A DNA stretch of 64,000 nucleotides, taken from contig CAINOE010000109.1 of the NCBI GenBank assembly GCA_903851415.1, forward strand, positions 1 through 64,000. The letters are read 5' to 3'. Positions 1 through 5,998 of the stretch are shown here, in pieces; positions within the stretch are counted from its first letter, which is position 1, and each line of letters begins with the position of its first letter. The notes beneath the pieces are model-generated. The model had not been told where the DNA came from. It did no database searches and saw only the letters and a program-made list of their open reading frames with translations. The position numbers were made by a program, and so were the translations under genes. The DNA is from an uncultured Rhodopila sp. GTDB lineage: Bacteria > Pseudomonadota > Alphaproteobacteria > Acetobacterales > Acetobacteraceae.

Positions 1-1
1 G

Positions 2-1318
2 GGGTCCTGGTGGGCGTACTACACGCTGGGCTGGGGCGGCTGGTGGTTCTGGGACCCGGTCGAGAACGCCTCCTTCATGACGTGGCTGGTGGGCACCGCG
101 CTGATTCACTCGTCGATCGTCGTGGAAAAGCGCGACACGCTGAAATCCTGGACCATCCTGCTGGCCATCATCACCTTTTCGCTGTCACTGGTGGGCACGT
201 TCCTGGTGCGCTCCGGCGTGCTGACATCGGTGCATGCTTTCGCAACCGATCCGGAGCGCGGCATGTTTATCCTGCTGCTGCTGGTCACCGCCATCGGCGG
301 GTCGCTGACGCTGTATGCCATCAGGGCGCCCTCGTTGCAGGGCGGCGGGCTGTTCGCGCCGATTTCGCGCGAGGGCTCGCTGGTGCTGAACAACCTGCTG
401 CTGTCCTGCGGCTGCGCCACCGTGTTCATCGGCACGCTGTATCCGCTGTTTCTCGACGCCATGGGCGGTCCGAAGCTGTCCGTCGGCTTCCCGTTCTTCA
501 ACCGCAGCTTCGTGCCGATGATGGTGCCGATGATCATCGCCGTCGGCGTCGGCCCGATGCTGGCCTGGAAGCGAGGCGACCTGCTGGGCGCGCTGCAGCG
601 CCTTTGGGTCGCCTATATCGCGACCGCGCTCGTACTCCTGGTCACGTTCTACCTCACCTACGGCGGCCCGATCATGGCTGTGCTCGGGATCGGCTTGTCG
701 GCCTGGCTGTTCACCGCCGTGCTGACCGAGCTGGCGGACCGCGTCCGCCTGTTCCGCATCCCTCTGGCGGAAAGCCTTCGGCGCGCACTCAACCTGCCCC
801 GCGCCAGCTACGGCATGTCGGTCGCGCATTTCGGGTTGGCCGTGTCGGTCGCTGGCTTCGCCGCCTCGCCCTTCGCGCAGGAGGCGATCGAGATCCTCAG
901 GCCCGGCGGCTCCCTGACCATCGCCGGGTACCAGATCACCCTGGAAAGCGTCGATCGCCTGCCCGGCCCGAACTACGTGGCGGATGACGCGACGATCCGG
1001 GTGACCAGCGGCGGCAGCCTGGTGACGGTGATGCACCCGGAACGGCGCTACTTCCAGTTGCAGAACCAGACCACCGGCGAGACCGCGATCCGCACCAATC
1101 TGCTGGCGGATCTTTACGTGGCACTGGGCGATGCGGATACGAAAGGCGACTGGACGGTGCGGGTCTACTGGAAGCCGCTGGTGCCCTGGATCTGGCTGGG
1201 CGCGGTGATCATGGCGCTCGGCGGCATGGTCAGCCTGAGCGATCGCCGCTGGCGGGTGGGTGTCGCCGCCCGCGCCGGCCGGCGCGTGTCACAGCCCATC
1301 GCGGCTGCGGGCGAATAG
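2..1318 (+). CDS. ccmF: Cytochrome c-type biogenesis protein CcmF, 3' part (5' end outside window)
   Basis: About 438 C-terminal residues of CcmF, the haem-handling integral membrane protein that joins haem to apocytochrome c in System I maturation. The frame is open from base 2. It starts in the tryptophan-rich haem-binding WWD segment (GGWWFWDPVENASF) just before the first in-frame ATG at 77. Many hydrophobic helices follow, then a periplasmic stretch (roughly residues 285-370) and a last helix near the C-terminus. CcmF is normally about 650 residues, so roughly a third lies upstream of the window. Three bases separate it from ccmG, so it is the promoter-proximal member seen here of a ccmFGHI operon. 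The identification is secure; only the N-terminus is missing. Confidence 0.95.
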   Translation, partial: GSWWAYYTLGWGGWWFWDPVENASFMTWLVGTALIHSSIVVEKRDTLKSWTILLAIITFSLSLVGTFLVRSGVLTSVHAFATDPERGMFILLLLVTAIGGSLTLYAIRAPSLQGGGLFAPISREGSLVLNNLLLSCGCATVFIGTLYPLFLDAMGGPKLSVGFPFFNRSFVPMMVPMIIAVGVGPMLAWKRGDLLGALQRLWVAYIATALVLLVTFYLTYGGPIMAVLGIGLSAWLFTAVLTELADRVRLFRIPLAESLRRALNLPRASYGMSVAHFGLAVSVAGFAASPFAQEAIEILRPGGSLTIAGYQITLESVDRLPGPNYVADDATIRVTSGGSLVTVMHPERRYFQLQNQTTGETAIRTNLLADLYVALGDADTKGDWTVRVYWKPLVPWIWLGAVIMALGGMVSLSDRRWRVGVAARAGRRVSQPIAAAGE

Positions 1319-1321
1319 ACC

Positions 1322-1861
1322 ATGAAGCGAATCCTCTACCTTCTGCCGCTGGCGCTGTTCTTCGTGCTGGTGGGGTACTTCCTGATTTCGCTGCGGCCGG
1401 GTCACGACACGCATGAACTGCCCTCCGCGATGCTCGAAAAGCCGGCGCCGCCTTTCGATCTTGCGGACCTCGGCGACGACAGCAAGCTGGCCCTGGCGGC
1501 ACTGAAGGGCCATCCGGTCATCGTCAATTTCTTCGCCTCCTGGTGCGTGCCGTGCCGGATCGAGCACCCGCTGCTGATGCGCCTGTCACAGCAGGATCAC
1601 TTGCCGCTGTATGGCATCGCCTACAAGGACAAGCCCGACGACGCGGCGCGTCTGCTCGGCACCTACGGCAATCCGTTCCGGCAGGTCGGCCTGGACCAGG
1701 ACGGCCGGGTCGGACTGGATTTCGGAGTCTATGGCGTGCCTGAGACCTATGTGATCGATGCCAACGGGATCATCCGCAAGCGGTTCGTCGGCCCGCTGAC
1801 GGCCGAGGCGGTCGAAAAGGACCTGATGCCCCTGCTCAAGCAGCTTGAGCCGTCGTCATGA
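1322..1861 (+). CDS. ccmG: Thiol:disulfide interchange protein CcmG/DsbE
   Basis: A 179-residue membrane-anchored periplasmic thioredoxin that keeps the CXXCH cysteines of apocytochrome c reduced for haem ligation. An N-terminal hydrophobic anchor (about residues 4-23) precedes a thioredoxin fold. The active site WCVPC (C75, C78) follows the usual VNFFASW strand, and the cis-proline region appears as YGVPETYVID. Length matches the family. It starts 3 bases after ccmF and its stop overlaps the ccmH start (ATGA), indicating translational coupling. Nothing looks damaged. Confidence 0.95.
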   Translation: MKRILYLLPLALFFVLVGYFLISLRPGHDTHELPSAMLEKPAPPFDLADLGDDSKLALAALKGHPVIVNFFASWCVPCRIEHPLLMRLSQQDHLPLYGIAYKDKPDDAARLLGTYGNPFRQVGLDQDGRVGLDFGVYGVPETYVIDANGIIRKRFVGPLTAEAVEKDLMPLLKQLEPSS

Positions 1862-2319
1862 AGATATTCATGCTTTGCCTGATGCTGCTCGGCACTCTGC
1901 CGGCCGGGGCGGTGGAACCGCGCGAGCGTCTGGCCGATCCCGCGCTGGAAGCCCGCGCCCGGACGATCAGCGGCGAGCTGCGCTGTCTGGTGTGCCAGAA
2001 CGAATCGATCGACGAATCCGGCGCCGATTTGGCGCACGATATCCGGGTGCTGGTTCGGGAGAGGCTGACCGCGGGGGACACCGATGCCCAGACCATCCAG
2101 GCCGTCGTCAATCGCTATGGCGCGTTCGTGCTGCTCAAGCCGCCCGTCGAACCGGCGACCTATGTTCTGTGGTTCGGGCCGCCGGCTCTGGTGTTGTTCG
2201 GTCTGGCGGGCACGTTCATCTGGCTGCACCGCCGTCAGGCGGCACCCGCCGATACCGCACCGCTCAGCCCGGATGAAAGCCGGCGGCTGGCTGGATTGCT
2301 AAGGGATAATGAGGGTTGA
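1858..2319 (+). CDS. ccmH: Cytochrome c maturation protein CcmH/CcmL
   Basis: A 153-residue protein of the CcmH/CcmL/NrfF family, a periplasmic thiol oxidoreductase working with CcmG and CcmF on apocytochrome c. A cleavable signal (residues 1-18) is followed by the family motif LRCLVCQNESI with the redox pair C43/C46. A C-terminal membrane helix (about residues 102-122) is followed by a short tail. It lacks the TPR half of the E. coli CcmH fusion; that half is the separate downstream gene, as is usual in alphaproteobacteria. It overlaps ccmG by 4 bases and the next gene by 4 bases. Confidence 0.94.
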   Translation: MKIFMLCLMLLGTLPAGAVEPRERLADPALEARARTISGELRCLVCQNESIDESGADLAHDIRVLVRERLTAGDTDAQTIQAVVNRYGAFVLLKPPVEPATYVLWFGPPALVLFGLAGTFIWLHRRQAAPADTAPLSPDESRRLAGLLRDNEG

Positions 2320-3698
2320 TTCTTCCGTTTCTGCTTGCGTTGCTGGCGTTTCTGGCCGTGCTGCCGATCCTCGTGCCGCTGCTGCGGGGAGCCCGGCCGG
2401 TGCCGGGGCGGGCGAGCTATGACCAGGCGGTCTATCGAGACCAGTTGCGCGAACTCGACCGCGAGATCGCCCGCGGGCTGCTGACGCAAACCGACGCGGA
2501 CGCCGCCCGGCTGGAGATTCAGCGCCGTCTGCTGGCGTCCGATCAGGTGCCGGCGCGGCCGCCCGTGCTGTCGCGCAGTCCGATTGTCGCCGCTTTGGTG
2601 TTCCTGTTGGTGGGGCTGGGGTCCGTCGGCGGCTATCTTTGGCTGGGCGCGCCGGGCGTTCCTGACGAGCCATTTGCCTCGCGCCCCGCTACGGCGGCGA
2701 ATGCCGATGCCAGCGAGCACCAGACCTTGCAGGAGGCCACGGCCAGGCTGGAGGAAAAGCTGCGGCAGAACCCCTCCGATCCGCAGGGATGGCTGCTGTA
2801 CGGGCGCAGCCTGGCGATGCTGAACCAGTGGGACAAGGCGGCGGACGCTTACCGGCACGCCATCGACCTCGGCGACAAAAGTCCGGATGTCGCGGCGGAC
2901 CGGGCCGAGATGCTGGTGATGGGCGCGGGCGGAACGGTGACTCCCGCGGCCGAGGACGCCTTCAAACAGGTGCTGAAGGACGATCCCGGGAACGGGTTGG
3001 CACGGTTCTATTTGGCGACGGCCGCCGCTCAGGCGGGGGAGCCGCTGAAGGCGATCGAGGGTTGGCAGGCGCTTCTGGCTGACATGCCTTCTGATTCGCC
3101 GGTGCGGGATGCGGTCGGCCAGCGGATTGCCGAAGCGGCGAAGGCGGCGGGGGTTCCGGTGCCGGACCTGGCGAAGGGGACCGCGCCGTCTCAGCCGGCA
3201 GCGGCCGGGCCGGACGCGAAGGCCATGGCGGATGCCGCGTCGATGCCGGAGGAGCAGCGCCAGGCGATGATCCGCGGGATGGTGGAGAAGCTGGCGGCGA
3301 AGCAGCAGGCAGATCCGGGCAATCTGGACGGCTGGCTGCGGCTGGGGCAGGCCTATGCAGTGCTGCACGAGCCGGACAAGTCCGCCGATGCTTATAATAA
3401 GGCGATTGCGCTGAAGCCGGACGACGCCTCGATCCCGCTGCAGGCGGCGCGGGCGCTGCTGGCCGATCTCAAGCCGCCGGAGAAGATCCCGGCGCCGGCG
3501 GTGGCGTTCCTGAAACGGGCGCAAGCCGGCGCTGCGGAGGAGCCGATGGTGCTGTGGTATCTCGGCATCGCGGCGGCTCAGGAGGGCCATCCCGAGGACG
3601 CAAGGCGCGACTGGAACACCCTGCTGGCGAAACTGCCGGCCGGCGGAGACGATGCGAAATTGGTTCAGTCGGCGCTGGATGCGCTGCCGCCCCGGTAG
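2316..3698 (+). CDS. ccmI: Cytochrome c biogenesis protein CcmI (TPR)
   Basis: A 460-residue CcmI-type apocytochrome chaperone. The start is a TTG overlapping the ccmH stop (TTGA), which keeps the operon gap-free. Residues 1-20 form a first membrane helix. A short cytoplasmic loop carries the family motif YRDQLRELDREIARG. A second helix lies at about residues 88-110, and the periplasmic remainder contains two blocks of tetratricopeptide repeats (about 150-270 and 320-450) joined by an Ala/Pro/Met-rich linker. The TPRs bind the C-terminus of apocytochrome c. It is the last gene of the ccm operon; the next gene lies on the other strand. Confidence 0.92.
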   Translation: MILPFLLALLAFLAVLPILVPLLRGARPVPGRASYDQAVYRDQLRELDREIARGLLTQTDADAARLEIQRRLLASDQVPARPPVLSRSPIVAALVFLLVGLGSVGGYLWLGAPGVPDEPFASRPATAANADASEHQTLQEATARLEEKLRQNPSDPQGWLLYGRSLAMLNQWDKAADAYRHAIDLGDKSPDVAADRAEMLVMGAGGTVTPAAEDAFKQVLKDDPGNGLARFYLATAAAQAGEPLKAIEGWQALLADMPSDSPVRDAVGQRIAEAAKAAGVPVPDLAKGTAPSQPAAAGPDAKAMADAASMPEEQRQAMIRGMVEKLAAKQQADPGNLDGWLRLGQAYAVLHEPDKSADAYNKAIALKPDDASIPLQAARALLADLKPPEKIPAPAVAFLKRAQAGAAEEPMVLWYLGIAAAQEGHPEDARRDWNTLLAKLPAGGDDAKLVQSALDALPPR

Positions 3699-3747
3699 AG
3701 GGTGGAAGCCGCAAGCCCATCATCCTGTTGGCACTTGCGGTTTTGTC

Positions 3748-4074
3748 TCAGACGGCGGCGTGGGCCGGGACCAGGGATCTGAAGGCCGGGATTTCCGACG
3801 CCAGGCGGGACTTCAGGATCGGGCCGTGGCCCGCGCCCGCATGGCCGGTTTCGGTGGCGGCCGTGCGGTAGTAGTTGAGGATGAAGACGCGGATCGCACT
3901 GGTGCGTCCGCCTTCGTGGCCGGCCGCTTCGACCTGACGCACCAGGGTGCTCATGTCCTGCGATTCCCGCTCGCAGATTTCGTGCAGAGCATCCCAGAGT
4001 TCGGGCTCCAGCCTCATGCTGGTGCGGCCGCGTTCGGCGACGACGTTTCGGTTGACTAGGCGACTGGTTGACAT
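3748..4074 (-). CDS. Ribbon-helix-helix (RHH_4-type) small DNA-binding protein
   Basis: A 108-residue protein. The chosen ATG at 4074 is preceded by a strong AGGAGGT Shine-Dalgarno 4-6 bases away; the longer frame reaching 4251 has no such signal. The region RTSMRLEPELWDALHEICERESQDMSTLVRQVEAAG resembles the ribbon-helix-helix domain found in alphaproteobacterial RHH_4 proteins, followed by SAIRVFILNYYR. Such proteins are dimeric DNA binders; the target is unknown. The last 35 residues are Ala/Gly-rich and probably disordered. Its translation signal lies inside a perfect inverted repeat (separate entry). It converges with ccmI and shows no operon link. Confidence 0.75.
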   Translation of the reverse strand: MSTSRLVNRNVVAERGRTSMRLEPELWDALHEICERESQDMSTLVRQVEAAGHEGGRTSAIRVFILNYYRTAATETGHAGAGHGPILKSRLASEIPAFRSLVPAHAAV

Positions 4075-4078
4075 GGGC

Positions 4079-4104
4079 ACCTCCTGATTGCCGGAACAGG
4101 AGGT
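4079..4104 (-). promoter_or_regulatory. Hairpin that can mask the Shine-Dalgarno of the RHH gene
   Basis: In the minus-strand transcript, ACCTCCTG is followed by a 10-base loop and CAGGAGGT, a perfect 8-bp inverted repeat. The downstream arm is the Shine-Dalgarno of the RHH gene, four bases before the ATG at 4074, so the stem would hide the ribosome-binding site. It could be an RNA switch, a thermometer-like element or a DNA operator for the RHH protein. The pairing is seen directly; the function is inferred. Confidence 0.55.
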
Positions 4105-4260
4105 AATCGGAAGTTGGTTAACAGAAGGTTCACAGCGCGCAGAAAATGCTGATTTTTTTCGCACGCGATAGCAACCGCTGATGAGGTCTGCTCTTCCGAA
4201 GCGGGAAACCACGCATGCCCGGGCTTCAAAGGCCGCGGCGGACGCAGCCACTTCGCTCGT

Positions 4261-4554
4261 TCACGCGGCGGCTTGCTCAATGACCTGCAGGGCTACCGGT
4301 TGGCTTACACCCACATGCTGAGCGATGATGAGAGCCAGATCTTGTGTCTTTGTGAGCCAGCCATTCGCACGAAAACCGACGACCGTGACCCCGGATGGCT
4401 TATCGTCATGCTCGCCGAAGCGAAGGATTACGTCGTCCGGGCCGTCCTCGCCATAGCCCGGGCGCGGCGGTCCGAACGTCACATATAGAACGTCCAACGT
4501 TCGATCGAAGTCGGCTGTCAACGCCGCTGCGGTTGGTTCAGCTACGGCGACCAT
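4261..4554 (-). CDS. DUF2283-like small protein
   Basis: A 97-residue protein if started at the ATG at 4554, which has AAAGG five bases upstream; the frame stays open to 4605 but those codons overlap more of the upstream gene. FDRTLDVLYVTFGPP followed by an acidic stretch, DVILRFGE and GVTVVGFRANGW resembles the DUF2283 pattern of a short beta-rich protein (D-x-LY, then a strand returning to an aliphatic GV/VG motif). The function of this family is not established. It overlaps the upstream gene's 3' end by 13 bases, so the two are probably translated together. Confidence 0.55.
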   Translation of the reverse strand: MVAVAEPTAAALTADFDRTLDVLYVTFGPPRPGYGEDGPDDVILRFGEHDDKPSGVTVVGFRANGWLTKTQDLALIIAQHVGVSQPVALQVIEQAAA

Positions 4555-4898
4555 ATAACCTTTCCAGCGGCGATCTTGCTTCCCGCGTGAAACAGCGCAA
4601 TGCAAACAACGGCTTCTCCCGGATCAACGATTACGGCAAGCCTTGCGCGCCCGGACGCGCTTCTGAAGGTGTCGCTCGTAAAGACAACGTTGCGAACGCC
4701 ACTTTGCCCCAAGCCCCCGGCGGTAACCAATGATGGTGCAGTCAAAACCGAAAGCACCGCGCAATCCATACCCTGCATTTTGGGATGGCGCGCAAGAATG
4801 TGCTTGAACCATGCACCCTGATACAACGTCACCGTCGCCAGTCCCGGAAGCGGAGTTCGGGCAATCAACAACGGCGCGCGGTGACGGTTCGGGCTCAC
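4542..4898 (-). CDS. Putative nuclease-fold (PBECR-like) protein, candidate toxin
   Basis: A 118-residue reading frame from a GTG at 4898; the start is uncertain because no clear Shine-Dalgarno precedes it. WFKHILARHPKMQGMDCAVLSVLTAPSLV, then VVFTSDTFR, LAVIVDPGE and a C-terminal AGKVIW, resembles phage-derived barnase/EndoU/colicin/RelE-like (PBECR) domains, where a histidine in an H-x-x-x-RHP context is shared. I infer a nuclease-fold protein from this pattern alone. It overlaps the DUF2283-like gene by 13 bases, an arrangement reminiscent of a toxin-antitoxin pair. Codon use is less G/C-biased than in neighbouring genes, which fits acquisition. Confidence 0.4.
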   Translation of the reverse strand: MSPNRHRAPLLIARTPLPGLATVTLYQGAWFKHILARHPKMQGMDCAVLSVLTAPSLVTAGGLGQSGVRNVVFTSDTFRSASGRARLAVIVDPGEAVVCIALFHAGSKIAAGKVIWSP

Positions 4899-5043
4899 CT
4901 GGTCCAGTCAAATTCGTCGATGGATCAGTGTATCGCACCGGCTGGGTGATCCCGCCCGGGAGCGTCCCCGAGATACGAACCAGCCCATTTGCGGCTGCTG
5001 CATTCTGCCTGTCGCAACTTGCGATAAGGTTAACGCCACCCGC

Positions 5044-5508
5044 CTAAACCGGCAGCGGCGCCGCCTTCATCCGCTCCATGCTGAAGCGGCTGCTGACATT
5101 GCGCAGCGGGACGGCGGCGATCAGCTTGCGGTAGAAGCTGTCGTAGGCCGCGATATCCGCGACCACGACATGCAGCAGATAATCCACATCGCCGCTCATG
5201 CGCCAGGCATCGACGATCTCCGGCGTGTCCTGGATCACCCTGGCGAAGCGGCCGAGCCAGTCGCTGCTGTGATCCGCCGTCTCAACCGCGACGAACACCG
5301 ACACCGGCAGGCCGACCTTGTCGGCGTCCAAAATCGCCACCCGGCGCTGGATGATGCCGTCCTGCTCCATCCGGCGGATGCGCTTCCAGCACGGCGTCGG
5401 GGTCAGCCCGACCTTGGCGGCGATGTCCGCCAGGGACAGTGAGGCATCGACCGAAATCAGCCGGAGGATCTCCCGGTCGAGGCGATCGATGTCCTTGTCG
5501 GCAGCCAT
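5044..5508 (-). CDS. Lrp/AsnC family transcriptional regulator
   Basis: A 154-residue Lrp/AsnC regulator. The N-terminal helix-turn-helix (LDREILRLISVDASLSLADIAAKVGLTPTPCWKRIRRMEQDGII) is followed by the RAM ligand-binding domain (about residues 70-150), with the usual GDVDYLLHVVVADIAAYDSFYRKLI core. Members bind amino acids and control amino-acid metabolism or export. The ligand and targets cannot be told from the sequence, and no neighbouring gene is an obvious client. A/T-rich palindromes lie about 75-100 bases upstream of the start and could be its own operator. Confidence 0.92.
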   Translation of the reverse strand: MAADKDIDRLDREILRLISVDASLSLADIAAKVGLTPTPCWKRIRRMEQDGIIQRRVAILDADKVGLPVSVFVAVETADHSSDWLGRFARVIQDTPEIVDAWRMSGDVDYLLHVVVADIAAYDSFYRKLIAAVPLRNVSSRFSMERMKAAPLPV

Positions 5509-5582
5509 GCGCGTCAGCCTTTCTCTCAGCCCGGCGAACCGGCGAATCCTACTGAGAGATACTCTTAGACGGTTCCGCGAGA

Positions 5583-5611
5583 GAAGAAAATCTTCTAATT
5601 GCGCAAATTAG
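5583..5611 (-). promoter_or_regulatory. A/T-rich double palindrome upstream of the Lrp gene
   Basis: Two abutting inverted repeats: GAAGA-AAA-TCTTC (5583-5595) and CTAATT-GCGCA-AATTAG (5595-5611). They stand out as an A/T island in G/C-rich DNA about 75-105 bases upstream of the Lrp/AsnC start. Lrp proteins commonly bind such degenerate A/T-rich palindromes and autoregulate, so an operator is plausible. No experimental motif was compared. Confidence 0.35.
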
Positions 5612-5626
5612 GCGGCATTCAGAGAA

Positions 5627-5941
5627 TTATTTTTTCGCCTGCGCCGCATGCTCCTCCGGCGTGCGCAGGGTCAGGGCGAGCGCGTGCATGCCCCCCTGCT
5701 CCGCCGGACCGAACTCCGCCGCCAGGGCGGCGTGGACGGCGCGCGACCGGGCGACGCGACCGATGCCCTCGAACGCGCTGCTGACCAGCAGCACGCTGTA
5801 ATGCGACTGGCCGCCGGGCTGGGCGCCCGCATGACCGGCGTGCCTATCGCTGTCGTCTTCGATCCGGATGACCGCCGGCGAGAATGCCTGAGTGAGGGCC
5901 GCGTTGATCCGTTCGGCCCGGGAGAAGGATGCATGTGTCAT
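5627..5941 (-). CDS. BolA family protein
   Basis: A 104-residue BolA-like protein. RINAALTQAFSPAVIRIEDDSDRHAGHAGAQPGGQSHYSVLLVSSAFEG matches the class II KH-like fold, with conserved HAGH and HY segments, followed by RVARSRAVHAALAAEFG and a C-terminal HALALTLRTPEE strand. BolA proteins bind [2Fe-2S] glutaredoxins through the invariant histidines and affect iron-sulfur trafficking and cell shape. It is transcribed in the same direction as the Lrp gene but is separated from it by 118 bases with possible operator sequence, so it may not be co-transcribed. Confidence 0.88.
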   Translation of the reverse strand: MTHASFSRAERINAALTQAFSPAVIRIEDDSDRHAGHAGAQPGGQSHYSVLLVSSAFEGIGRVARSRAVHAALAAEFGPAEQGGMHALALTLRTPEEHAAQAKK

Positions 5942-5998
5942 GGCGCCGTTATCCAGCTTTTCGGCCCGGCCGCCAAGCGCTGGCGGTGGCCGGACGCG

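Noticed and set aside
4075..4251. N-terminal extension of the RHH gene up to 4251
   Set aside because: The ATG at 4074 has a strong Shine-Dalgarno; the extension has no signal and would contain the hairpin as coding sequence.
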